Made by a program: the position numbers and the translations under genes
Shown: positions 40,618 to 48,631 of the stretch, in pieces
How positions within the stretch are numbered: position 1 is the first letter of the stretch
How the letters are laid out: each line of letters starts with the position of its first letter
Notes under the pieces: model-generated
What the model was told of the DNA's origin: nothing
The model's input: the letters and a program-made list of their open reading frames with translations, nothing else
Database searches by the model: none
Source of the DNA: SAR202 cluster bacterium Io17-Chloro-G6
GTDB taxonomy: Bacteria > Chloroflexota > Dehalococcoidia > UBA3495
Reading direction: 5' to 3'
Assembly (NCBI GenBank): GCA_002816585.1
Contig: MUCT01000045.1
Span: forward strand, 186,001-250,000
Length of the DNA stretch: 64,000 nt

Positions 40618-41109
40618 TTACTTTTGCTGGTACCCAGTCGCCTTGGCTAAGTCCGGGAACTGCTCCAAGGGAAGAACCTCTCCGGTCTCCTCAAAACGGG
40701 CGACGAGTCGCCGGATGTCGTCAGGCACCCGCTTGGTCGACTCAGTCGCGGCGTCATAACCCACGTAGATGGCCTCTATCGCAGTGAGCAGGCGATCCCT
40801 CCCTTCAGGGTAGATCTCCATATTCAGAGTCAAACTGGTGTTGCCGATATTTGACACCCGGACGTATAACTCGATGACCTCGTCCACTTTGGCGGGCGCC
40901 TTGAATTCCAAGGTGCTCTTGACCACGGCGAAGTCGAAGTAGCCGCTCTTGGGGATGATATAGATAGCGAAGCCCAGATTGCGGTAGTACTCGGCCTGCC
41001 CGATCTCCAAATAGCCCAAATAGGCGCCGTTGTACACGATGCCCTGGGCGTCGCACTCCATCCAGCGGACGCGCACCGATGTCTTGAACCTGAAGTCGGT
41101 TTTGGGCAT
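40618..41109 (-). CDS. Acyl-CoA thioesterase (4HBT family)
   Basis: 163 residues. The hot-dog signature VRWMECDAQGIVYNGAYLGYLE (written here as WMECDAQGIVYNGAYLGY) at residues 16-36 contains the catalytic Asp-x-x-Gly-x-V-x-x. It hydrolyses acyl-CoA. It begins six nt after the trmD stop, so the two are co-transcribed. The substrate chain is unknown. Confidence 0.87.
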   Translation of the reverse strand: MPKTDFRFKTSVRVRWMECDAQGIVYNGAYLGYLEIGQAEYYRNLGFAIYIIPKSGYFDFAVVKSTLEFKAPAKVDEVIELYVRVSNIGNTSLTLNMEIYPEGRDRLLTAIEAIYVGYDAATESTKRVPDDIRRLVARFEETGEVLPLEQFPDLAKATGYQQK

Positions 41110-41115
41110 TTATAA

Positions 41116-41880
41116 TTACTCTTGAGACGGCGTTGGCCGTTTGTAGCCCAGAGATTCCAAATATTTGATGTCTGCGGGACTGAGGTCGGCGCTCAATAGG
41201 AGGTCAGGTCGGCGCTCCAGGGTGCGGCTCAGAGATTGCTCCCTCCGCCATTTCTCGATATTGGCGTGGTGGCCGGATAACAGTATCTCCGGCGCCTCCA
41301 TGCCGCGGAATTCGGCTGGGCGGGTGTACAGGGGATGTTGCAACAGTCCGGAAGATATGGAGTCTTCAGCCACGTTCTCCGGCGAGCCAATGACCCCTGG
41401 AACCAGCCGGGACACGGCGTCGATCAGGGCCATGGCTGGGAGCTCTCCGCCGGTCAACACGAAATCCCCCAGGCTTATCTCATGGGTGGCCAGATGCTCG
41501 GGCACCCGGTTGTCGATGCCCGCGTAATGGGCGCAGATCATCGCCAATGCCGGCGCTTGGGCCAACTCCTCCACCAGATGTTGGGTCAGCAACTTGCCCT
41601 GGGGCGTGAACAGAATGATTGGAATGGCTTCCCGCTCGGATTCGGTGTAGCGGGATAAAGCCGCTTCGGTGGCTTCGAAAACCGGCTCGGCCTTTAAGAC
41701 CATGCCGTGACCGCCGCCGAACTGATAGTCGTCGGCCGTGTGGTGGGCGTCGTGGCAGTAGTCACGGATGTCGGTAACATCGATGGACACCAAACCCCGC
41801 TTCAGAGCCAGGGCCAACATGCTGTATTCCAAGGGGTCCCGGAAGGCGTCGGGGAACAGGGTCAAGACGTGGAAGCGCAT
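41116..41880 (-). CDS. trmD: tRNA (guanine-N1)-methyltransferase TrmD (with unusual motif)
   Basis: 254 residues with the TrmD knot. It has MRFHVLTLFPDAFRDPL, then DYQFGGGHGMVLKAEP, LGDFVLTGGELPAM, SRLVPGVIG and EDSISSGLLQHPLYTRP. The catalytic Arg in SRLVPG and the Asp in EDSI (E. coli Arg154 and Asp169) are kept. The near-invariant C-G-R-Y-E-G reads CAHYAGID here, changing Arg114 and Glu116 to His and Ala. It methylates G37 of tRNAs to prevent frameshifting. Family placement is secure; activity is slightly in doubt. Confidence 0.93.
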   Translation of the reverse strand: MRFHVLTLFPDAFRDPLEYSMLALALKRGLVSIDVTDIRDYCHDAHHTADDYQFGGGHGMVLKAEPVFEATEAALSRYTESEREAIPIILFTPQGKLLTQHLVEELAQAPALAMICAHYAGIDNRVPEHLATHEISLGDFVLTGGELPAMALIDAVSRLVPGVIGSPENVAEDSISSGLLQHPLYTRPAEFRGMEAPEILLSGHHANIEKWRREQSLSRTLERRPDLLLSADLSPADIKYLESLGYKRPTPSQE

Positions 41881-41958
41881 CGGTCAATGATACTAGAAAA
41901 CGGGTTGAGGCCGATGCGCTTTCGTTAATCCGCTGTTGATTCACTGAAACAGAATCGC

Positions 41959-43215
41959 CTAATCAGCGACGGGCTGAGGCTCGCCTACGGGGAGGTTATT
42001 GACGTATGCCACGCCGCCTTTCATCACCAACTTGATGCGGTCCTTGTTCCTTAGCACGGAGATGTCCCGTAGCGGGTCGCCGTCCACCACCAGGAAGTCG
42101 GCGTATTTCCCAGCCTGAACGGTGCCGAAGTTCTTCTCCTGGCCGATGCACTCGGCCGCCCAGCCGGTGGCTGATTGAATGGCTTGCATGTTGGTCAGAC
42201 CCCGGTCGACCATCAACTCGATCTCCCGGGCGTTATCACCGTGGACGAAACCGCCGGCGTCGGTTCCCGAGACCACCTTTACGCCGGCGCGCAGGGCCTG
42301 ATGAGTGCTTTCCTCGTGGACCTGCATCAGCTTCTTTGCCCGCTCCTGGATGTGGGGAGCGCTGATAGTGGAATGGAACTCGTAGACCTCGAAGGTCGGG
42401 GTAAAAAAGGTGCCTTTGTCCGCCATCATATTCAGCAGGTCGGGGTCGTCGGCCAAGTAACATCCGTGTTCCACCGAGCCCACGCCCGCCTCGATGCACA
42501 TGCGCAGTCCGGGTCCGCCCACGGCGTGGCACATGGTGTACTTCTCCTGGGAACGGGCCTCGTCGACCAACGCCTTCACCTCGTCGGGACCGAAGGCGAT
42601 GTCCATGGGGCCGTGGCCCTGCCAGGAACTTGCTCCTCCGGTGGTGGCGAACTTGATCACGTCGGCCCCCACCCGAACGATCTCCCGGACGATGGCACGG
42701 ACGGCCTCTGGACCGTTGGCCACGCCGGATGGAGACATGGGGTCGCTGTTGAACGGATTCCTATGGCCGGAGGCCGCAACCCGGTCGCCGATTCCCCCGG
42801 TGGGCGAGATGATGTTCACGGCGGTTAGCAGTCTCGGGCCGTCGATCAAACCCTGTTCGACGGCGTACTTGAACCCAGCATCCAACCCTCCGGCGTCGCG
42901 GATACAGGTGTATCCAGCCGCCAGCGAAGATTCGATCGCCTTTGCGGTCTTGATGTGACTCAGCGAGGCCGGCTCCTCGATCTCCCACCGGCTGGCCATG
43001 GTGTAATTCTTGCTGGCCAGGTGATCGTGGGTGTCGATCAGACCGGGAAGGAGAGTGAAGCCGTTCAGGTCAATCTCTTCAGTGCCCGGCGGCAGGGCGA
43101 CCGCAGCCCGGGGACCCACCTCTTTGATACGCTCGCCGTCGATCAAGATGGCCGAGTCTTTAAGGACCGGGCCTCCAGTGCCGTCGATCAGGTCGGCCCC
43201 TAGTAACACTTTCAT
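41959..43215 (-). CDS. Amidohydrolase (imidazolonepropionase/Xaa-Pro dipeptidase-like)
   Basis: 418 residues of the metal-dependent hydrolase superfamily. The metal-binding DTHDHLASK is near residue 62, a Lys lies in VIKFATTGG near 190, His residues in MCHAVGG and VEHGCYL near 230-250, and the catalytic Asp in GTDAGG near 315. GAGG is seven nt before the ATG. The Lys and His/Asp set suggests a binuclear site, as in PepQ-like amidohydrolases. It is 78 nt upstream of trmD. The substrate is unknown. Confidence 0.88.
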   Translation of the reverse strand: MKVLLGADLIDGTGGPVLKDSAILIDGERIKEVGPRAAVALPPGTEEIDLNGFTLLPGLIDTHDHLASKNYTMASRWEIEEPASLSHIKTAKAIESSLAAGYTCIRDAGGLDAGFKYAVEQGLIDGPRLLTAVNIISPTGGIGDRVAASGHRNPFNSDPMSPSGVANGPEAVRAIVREIVRVGADVIKFATTGGASSWQGHGPMDIAFGPDEVKALVDEARSQEKYTMCHAVGGPGLRMCIEAGVGSVEHGCYLADDPDLLNMMADKGTFFTPTFEVYEFHSTISAPHIQERAKKLMQVHEESTHQALRAGVKVVSGTDAGGFVHGDNAREIELMVDRGLTNMQAIQSATGWAAECIGQEKNFGTVQAGKYADFLVVDGDPLRDISVLRNKDRIKLVMKGGVAYVNNLPVGEPQPVAD

Positions 43216-43388
43216 GACCTACCTCGCTAATTGTTGGATGGGAGTGTGGTGTCTCCGCAGGTTGGGCAGATGCTAATTAAGGCGTGGACAGGTGTCAAGA
43301 GGACCACTCACCCGACTGGTAGTCGAAATGCTGGGATGCTACACTTCACGGGCCATCACCGGACCGTAAAAAGGCTGTGAATAGCACC

Positions 43389-43976
43389 ATGGACTACGCT
43401 GCGATTGCACCGATGATGGGTAGGCTCTGGTCTCCCATCGCAGCCGTGACCAGCCGGTGGCAGGGCCGCGACAACGTGCAGATTGCGGTGGCCATCGCCG
43501 CGGCGTCAATAGTTCCCGACCGCCCTAGAGTGGTAGTTCAGCTCTATAAGACCAACCTCAGCCACGATATGGTCCTGGCGGGAGGCGCCTTTGCCCTGAA
43601 CTTCCTCCGGCCAGACCAACTGCACCTGATTGGAGATTTCGGGCTGACTTCCGGCCGTGACCGGGACAAACTGGCGGATGTAGACAAGACTGCCGGCAAA
43701 TCGGGCAGCCCGCTGCTTACCGATTGTTTTGGCCACCTTGACTGCCGGGTGATTAACGCCATGGATGGCGGAGACATGACCTGTTTTCTGGCCGACGTCC
43801 TGGACGGGCGGACCCTGGCCCAGGGGGACCCGCTGTGGTGGCGGGACGCGCGCCGTCAACTGCCACCGGAGTGGCTGGCCCGCTGGGAGCTAAAGCAATC
43901 GTCCGAGATCGAAACCTCCCGGACCACCATGGAGAATATTACACATACACCGTGGCAACCACCCAAGCAGGCATAA
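43389..43976 (+). CDS. Flavin reductase-like (FMN-binding split-barrel) protein
   Basis: 195 residues. A split-barrel flavoprotein: SPIAAVTSRWQGRDNVQIAVAIAAAS at the N-terminus (written in part), then DRPRVVVQLYKTNLSHDMVL, GGAFALNFL and the loop GHLDCRVINAMDGGDMTCFLAD. This fits the flavin reductase family that binds FMN. The ATG at 43389 is preferred; a GTG at 43377 would add four residues but leaves too little room for the AAGG site. Confidence 0.78.
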   Translation: MDYAAIAPMMGRLWSPIAAVTSRWQGRDNVQIAVAIAAASIVPDRPRVVVQLYKTNLSHDMVLAGGAFALNFLRPDQLHLIGDFGLTSGRDRDKLADVDKTAGKSGSPLLTDCFGHLDCRVINAMDGGDMTCFLADVLDGRTLAQGDPLWWRDARRQLPPEWLARWELKQSSEIETSRTTMENITHTPWQPPKQA

Positions 43977-44007
43977 TGTCCCTTCCCCCGTTCAGGGGAA
44001 GGCTACG

Positions 44008-45180
44008 ATGGGGGCGGCGGTCAGCCGGCCAACCAAAAAATTGCAAAACATCCGCCCACAAATAGAAAGGATCCACGGCACTCCTCACAAGGCCGTGGTG
44101 GCCATGTCGGGAGCCGGCACTCAGGCGGTCGCCTGGTTGCTGGGAGTGGCGGGCGCCTCCCGCACCATTCTGGAGGCCTTGGTGCCCTACGGCCGGGAGT
44201 CCATGATCTCCTTCCTGGGCTTCGAGCCGGAGCAGTCGGCGTCGGCCCAGACGGCCAGGGACATGGGCAAGGCCGCCTTTCAAAAAGCCAAGTCTCAACT
44301 TGAAGACGACTCGCCCCCGGTGGGCCTGGCATGCGCCGCCACAATTGCCACCGACCGGCCCAAACGGGGGGAGCACCGCGCATTCGTCTCGGCCTGGGAC
44401 CAAAATTCCAACACCCTGTACTCGTTGCACCTGCACAAGGGTCTTCGTGACCGTGCCGGCGAAGAGGACCTGGTTAGCCGCCTCTTGGTCCACGCTCTCA
44501 TGCTACTTTCGGGCCTGGAATCCGATGTGGAGTTGGGCCTGACCTCCGGCGATTCCCTCGAGATAGTGCGGACGGAACATCCTTCACCCCTGGCCCAACT
44601 GCTTTCCGGGAAGGCGGCCTGGGTTGTTGCCCGGTACGGCCAGGTATTGGAGGTCGAAGGGGCCGCCCCCGCCGCCTTGCTCCCCGGCTCCTTCAGCCCG
44701 GTGCATCAAGGCCACCGGGGTTTGGCCCTGGCGGCGAAGCACGTGGCGGGGACCGAAGTGGGCTTCGAGCTGTCGGTAACTAATGTAGACAAACCGGACC
44801 TGGAGGAAACCGAGATCCTGAAAAGGCTGGCCCAGTTCACCGATGGCGAGACGGTTGTGCTAACCAGGGCCGAGACCTTCTTCAAGAAAGCCCGGCTCTT
44901 TCCGGGCCGGACATTTGTCGTCGGCTGGGACACCGCCGTGCGTTTGGTCGCCCCGCGCTACTACGGCAATGACCGGGACGCCATGCTGGGCGCTTTAGCG
45001 GAGATGTGGGCCAGCGGTACCAGGTTCATCGTGGCGGGAAGAGAAGATCAGGGGACGTTCAAGACCCTGCAGGATGTACAGGTCCCTCAGGGATTCGAGC
45101 CCCTGTTCAGCGACCTGCCCGAAAACCTGTTCCGCGAGGATGTCTCATCGACCCAACTTCGGGCCAGCCAGGGAGATTAA
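44008..45180 (+). CDS. CinA C-terminal (NMN amidase-like) domain fused to a nucleotidyltransferase domain
   Basis: 390 residues in two parts. Residues about 25-170 resemble the CinA C-terminal amidase domain: VVAMSGAGTQAVAWLLGVAG and GLACAATIATDRPKRGEHRA. From about residue 220 there is a Rossmann-like nucleotidyltransferase with ALLPGSFSPVHQGHRGLAL (HxGH at 233-236), ELSVTNVDKP, VVGWDTAVRL and a late ISSTxLR-like DVSSTQLR. NMN amidase makes nicotinate mononucleotide, and NMN adenylyltransferases use the HxGH site, so a role in pyridine-nucleotide salvage is a reasonable inference. GGAAGG lies before the ATG. Homologous fusions exist in plants and algae. Confidence 0.8.
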   Translation: MGAAVSRPTKKLQNIRPQIERIHGTPHKAVVAMSGAGTQAVAWLLGVAGASRTILEALVPYGRESMISFLGFEPEQSASAQTARDMGKAAFQKAKSQLEDDSPPVGLACAATIATDRPKRGEHRAFVSAWDQNSNTLYSLHLHKGLRDRAGEEDLVSRLLVHALMLLSGLESDVELGLTSGDSLEIVRTEHPSPLAQLLSGKAAWVVARYGQVLEVEGAAPAALLPGSFSPVHQGHRGLALAAKHVAGTEVGFELSVTNVDKPDLEETEILKRLAQFTDGETVVLTRAETFFKKARLFPGRTFVVGWDTAVRLVAPRYYGNDRDAMLGALAEMWASGTRFIVAGREDQGTFKTLQDVQVPQGFEPLFSDLPENLFREDVSSTQLRASQGD

Positions 45181-45208
45181 TTCCCGGCCTCTCAGGCGTC
45201 GAATTTCG

Positions 45209-45238
45209 TTGACACCCATCGATGCACAATGTTATTGT
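45209..45238 (+). promoter_or_regulatory. Promoter of the nuoA-N operon
   Basis: Perfect TTGACA (45209-45214), 18-nt spacer and an extended -10 TGTTATTGT (45230-45238). Start near 45245, a leader of about 75 nt before nuoA. Confidence 0.6.
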
Positions 45239-45319
45239 TTGAGCACAAATTGAGTCAAAAAGAACTGGTCCGCAGACATCACACGGGCACTTTCGCCATG
45301 TGTTTTTCCCCCCACGATA

Positions 45320-45721
45320 ATGGTCCCAGCATTTAGCGCCGAACTGTTCACGCAGAACTGGACCGCGGTGGCCATCTCCGCCGCCGTCGCCGCTATGGCC
45401 ATTGGCGGAATGTTTACCGCCTCTCGTGTTCTCTCCGCCCGGCGTCACTCCGACGTCAAACTGACCACCTACGAATGCGGCATTCCTCCCACACCTTACG
45501 CTTGGTCCAACATCAACGTCCGCTTCTATATCTTCGCCATCCTGTTCTTGATTTTTGATGTTGAAGCCGTTTTCCTATTTCCCTGGGCGGTCATCTTCAT
45601 GCAGGAAAAAATAAACGAAGCCAATTCACTCCCCTTCTATGCCATGATGATGTTCCTGGGGGTCCTGTTCTTTGCCATCGTCTACGCGTGGGGAAAAGGA
45701 GTCCTTGAATGGCAGAAATAA
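45320..45721 (+). CDS. nuoA: NADH-quinone oxidoreductase subunit A
   Basis: 133 residues with three membrane helices. The conserved loop [14 protein letters not shown] is near residue 49, and helix 2 has [19 protein letters not shown] near residue 73, whose Asp/Glu take part in quinone-site coupling. The ATG at 45320 has little Shine-Dalgarno but suits the length of NuoA. It heads the membrane-module operon and overlaps nuoB by 13 nt. Confidence 0.95.
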   Translation: MVPAFSAELFTQNWTAVAISAAVAAMAIGGMFTASRVLSARRHSDVKLTTYECGIPPTPYAWSNINVRFYIFAILFLIFDVEAVFLFPWAVIFMQEKINEANSLPFYAMMMFLGVLFFAIVYAWGKGVLEWQK

Positions 45722-46239
45722 TCATGGGACCGGTGGGTACGGGCAACCAGCCTGGCCCCAGTTTGTATGACCAAAGCGTCGGTGGAAAGGTGCCTGGCGT
45801 TATCACCACCTCTACCGACCAGCTATTCGCCTTGGCGCGCAAGTCATCTCTTTGGACCCTTTCTTTTGGCTTGGCCTGCTGCGCCATAGAGATGATCTCG
45901 ACCTACATGGCCCACTACGATCTCGACCGCTTCGGCGTGGTCACCTGGCCGTCGCCGCGGCAGTCGGACGTGATGATCGTGGCGGGGACTGTAGTCAAGA
46001 AGATGGCCGACCCGATCCGCTTGCTCTATGATCAGATGCCCGAACCCAAGTGGGTGATCGCCATGGGCAGTTGCGCCACCAACGGCGGCCCCTACTACCG
46101 CTCCTATTCAGTGGTCATGGGCGTTGACCACATCTTTCCCGTTGACGTCTACGTGCCGGGCTGCCCGCCCCGGCCAGAAGCTCTGCTGTACGGCATATTG
46201 AAACTCCAAGAAAAGATCATGCGGGACGCCGGGAAATAG
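45709..46239 (+). CDS. nuoB: NADH-quinone oxidoreductase subunit B
   Basis: 176 residues. The N2 4Fe-4S site is complete: GLACCAIEM (tandem Cys near residue 57), a Cys in [10 protein letters not shown] and the last in [18 protein letters not shown] is about seven nt before the ATG inside nuoA. NuoB holds the last cluster before quinone. Confidence 0.96.
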   Translation: MAEIIMGPVGTGNQPGPSLYDQSVGGKVPGVITTSTDQLFALARKSSLWTLSFGLACCAIEMISTYMAHYDLDRFGVVTWPSPRQSDVMIVAGTVVKKMADPIRLLYDQMPEPKWVIAMGSCATNGGPYYRSYSVVMGVDHIFPVDVYVPGCPPRPEALLYGILKLQEKIMRDAGK

Positions 46240-46853
46240 TGGCCGGGAACGAAGGGAACGCTGAAGAAAGCGTTGAAGAGAGCGTCGAAGAGAGCCAGGA
46301 GTCTCCAGTAGAGCCTACTCCGGCATCAGGCGCGCCTTCTCCGGCTAGCCACGGCGAAGAAGAGCCTGCCGCCGATCCACTTGCTACTTTGTCCACTGCA
46401 GGGAGGGAGTTGCTGGATGTGTATCTGGAGGTACTGAAGGAATTCGATCCCCGGGCCGGCGCGCTGGACGATATTCCTCAGATCAGCGTCGAGAAACAGC
46501 ACACTCTCCAGGCTTGCCAGTTGATCAAAGACGACCCTCGCATCGGGGCCAAGATGCTGCTCTGTCTGTCTTGCGTTGACTACTCTGAATACTTCCAAAT
46601 GGTTTATGTCCTGCAATCTTTGGACCCGGAGCGCACTTTGGCCCTGCGGACCGAGGTTCCTTACGGCGACGCGGTCGTGCCGTCGGTGACACCGGTTTGG
46701 CGGGCGGCTAACTGGTACGAAAGAGAGGCCCACGACCTGTTTGGCGTGGACTTTGACGGCCATCCGGACCTGACGCCCCTCCTTCTTTACGAGGGCTTCG
46801 AAGGGTACCCGGGACGCAAGGAATTTCCGTTCAACGAGTATCAGGAGTTTTAG
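46239..46853 (+). CDS. nuoC: NADH-quinone oxidoreductase subunit C
   Basis: 204 residues from a GTG that shares one base with the nuoB stop. The 30-kDa domain (from about residue 55) has LLCLSCVDYSEYFQMVYVL, then TPVWRAANWYEREAHDLFG and FEGYPGRKEFPF. Residues 1-45 form an acidic, Ser/Glu/Pro-rich extension with an EESVEESVEESQES repeat, absent from typical NuoC. NuoC docks with NuoD beside the quinone site. Confidence 0.92.
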   Translation: MAGNEGNAEESVEESVEESQESPVEPTPASGAPSPASHGEEEPAADPLATLSTAGRELLDVYLEVLKEFDPRAGALDDIPQISVEKQHTLQACQLIKDDPRIGAKMLLCLSCVDYSEYFQMVYVLQSLDPERTLALRTEVPYGDAVVPSVTPVWRAANWYEREAHDLFGVDFDGHPDLTPLLLYEGFEGYPGRKEFPFNEYQEF

Positions 46854-46872
46854 CCAGGAGTTCTGGTCGATT

Positions 46873-47142
46873 ATGGACACTGTGTTGTTGACCGCAAAGA
46901 CAGACCGAGACGAGGCCCGGTATGTGGCCCGCATCGAGGATATGGGATTAGAAGGGGAGGGCGATTCTGTGGAGGCTGCTCAAGATGACCTGATCCAGGT
47001 CATGCGGGCATGGATCGAGACCCACGATGGCACTGACACTCTGGGCGATGCTCTCGCCGCTGCCGGGTATCTCGGCGTCGATGAAGAGACCGAGCTTCAG
47101 TTGGAGTTTGCTGAAGCGGAATCACCGTTGGAAAGTGAGTAG
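46873..47142 (+). CDS. HicB-like small protein 1 (in nuo operon)
   Basis: 89 residues. The strand-strand-helix pattern VLLTAKTDRDEARYVARIED, then GEGDSVEAAQDDLIQVMRAWIE is HicB-like, with the acidic C-terminus ELQLEFAEAESPLESE and no DNA-binding domain. AGGAG lies 10 nt upstream. It sits between nuoC and nuoD and is followed 2 nt later by a second HicB-like gene. No HicA toxin is near. It may be an orphan antitoxin or a subunit-associated protein. Confidence 0.65.
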   Translation: MDTVLLTAKTDRDEARYVARIEDMGLEGEGDSVEAAQDDLIQVMRAWIETHDGTDTLGDALAAAGYLGVDEETELQLEFAEAESPLESE

Positions 47143-47144
47143 CC

Positions 47145-47498
47145 TTGCCCAAGAATCCTGAAACCAGGGCTAAAAAGCCCAAGCGCAACAAAAAATCGTC
47201 GTTCGACCGCATCGTCTACCAGATCGAAGAGTCGGGCGCTGGGACTGATTACCAGGCGGTGTGTCCGGAATTGGTGATTACCGGGTTCGGCGACACGGCG
47301 GATGAAGCAAAGAACTCGCTACGCCGCCTCGTGGCCGAATATCTGCAAGACTGCGAAGAACTGGAAGTGCTGGACGAGACCCTGATCCAGGCCGGATTCT
47401 ACTTCAATGGCGAGCTCTGGATGAGCAACGAGGTCGAGCCGGCCCAAGAGCCAAATATCCGGTTCATTGGCCGCCCGCCCGAAAATTCGTCCGAATAA
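47145..47498 (+). CDS. HicB-like small protein 2 (in nuo operon)
   Basis: 117 residues from a TTG start. A basic N-terminus (PKNPETRAKKPKRNKKSS) precedes a HicB-like core, YQAVCPELVITGFGDTADEA, and a helix KNSLRRLVAEYLQDCEELEV. It begins 2 nt after the first HicB-like gene and ends 2 nt before nuoD, so it belongs to the nuo transcript. It resembles its neighbour in fold but not closely in sequence. Confidence 0.65.
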   Translation: MPKNPETRAKKPKRNKKSSFDRIVYQIEESGAGTDYQAVCPELVITGFGDTADEAKNSLRRLVAEYLQDCEELEVLDETLIQAGFYFNGELWMSNEVEPAQEPNIRFIGRPPENSSE

Positions 47499-47500
47499 AT

Positions 47501-48631
47501 ATGACCCAGAATTCAGCGAGTAAAATTCCCGACGCGGAACCGTTGGAGATGCTGCTAAACATGGGGCCGCAGCATCCCTCGACCCATGGTGTCTTCCGCA
47601 TGGTGCTGTGGGTTGACGGCGAAAAAGTCGTCGACGTCGAACCCCACATCGGCTACCTGCACCGTGGTTCGGAAAAGCTGTGTGAAGGTGAGCAATATCA
47701 CCAGGTCATTACCCTGTTCGACCGCTTGGACTATATCGCCAACTTCAACAACGAGCACGTCTATTGCCGGGCCGTCGAAAAACTCATGGGACTGGAAATA
47801 TCTGAACGGACCGAATACATCCGGGTCATCCTTTGCGAGTTGAACCGGATCGCCAGCCACATGCTGTTCATCGCCACCATGGGTCTGGACGCCGGCGCCA
47901 TGACGCCGTCCATGTTCTGCTTCCGGGGGCGTGAGCGCATCCAAGGCCTGTTTGAGTCCGTTTCCGGCGCCCGGATGATGCACAACTATTTCCGCATCGG
48001 TGGGTTGAAAGAAGACGTGCCGGAGGATTTCGTCCAGCAGGTTAGAGCGCTGTTGAAGCTGATCAAAGAAGACACCGATGAGTCGGACAAGCTACTCAGT
48101 TTCAACGAGATATTCCTGGCCCGGCTGAAGGATGTGGCGGTGATGTCCGCCGAGGACGCGATCGACTACGGTTTAACGGGGCCATGCCTCCGGGCGTCGG
48201 GTGTCGACTACGACGTGCGCAAGGCAGCGCCCTACTCGGTCTACGACCGCTTCGACTTCGACGTGCCCGTGGGACTGGACGGGGACTGCTGGGACCGGTA
48301 TTACCTGCGGGTCCAGGAGATCTACCAGTCGGTGCGGATCGTAGAGCAGGCCTTAGACCATCTTCCGGAGGGCGAGGTGGCGTCGTCTCTTGGGCGGCGG
48401 CTGATCCGCCCGCCCGCCGGCGAGGTATACGTCCGTGCTGAAAATCCCAGAGGGGAAATCGGCGTGTATCTGATCAGCGACGGCACCGACCGGCCCTACC
48501 GGGTAAAGGTGCGGCCGCCATCATTCTGCAACCTGTCGGCCCTGCGGCACATGCTGAAAGATTGTTGGATCGCCGATGCCGTGGTGATTTTGGGCGCGCT
48601 TGACATAGTCCTAGGCGAGGTCGACCGCTAG
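47501..48631 (+). CDS. nuoD: NADH-quinone oxidoreductase subunit D
   Basis: 376 residues of the 49-kDa subunit. It has NMGPQHPSTHGVFRMVLWVDGE, with the quinone-site His (written NMGPQHPSTHGVFRM), then GYLHRGSEKL, LCELNRIASHMLF and the C-terminal LGEVDR. NuoC is separate, not fused. It shares one base with the nuoH GTG. It forms the quinone cavity with NuoB. Confidence 0.96.
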   Translation: MTQNSASKIPDAEPLEMLLNMGPQHPSTHGVFRMVLWVDGEKVVDVEPHIGYLHRGSEKLCEGEQYHQVITLFDRLDYIANFNNEHVYCRAVEKLMGLEISERTEYIRVILCELNRIASHMLFIATMGLDAGAMTPSMFCFRGRERIQGLFESVSGARMMHNYFRIGGLKEDVPEDFVQQVRALLKLIKEDTDESDKLLSFNEIFLARLKDVAVMSAEDAIDYGLTGPCLRASGVDYDVRKAAPYSVYDRFDFDVPVGLDGDCWDRYYLRVQEIYQSVRIVEQALDHLPEGEVASSLGRRLIRPPAGEVYVRAENPRGEIGVYLISDGTDRPYRVKVRPPSFCNLSALRHMLKDCWIADAVVILGALDIVLGEVDR

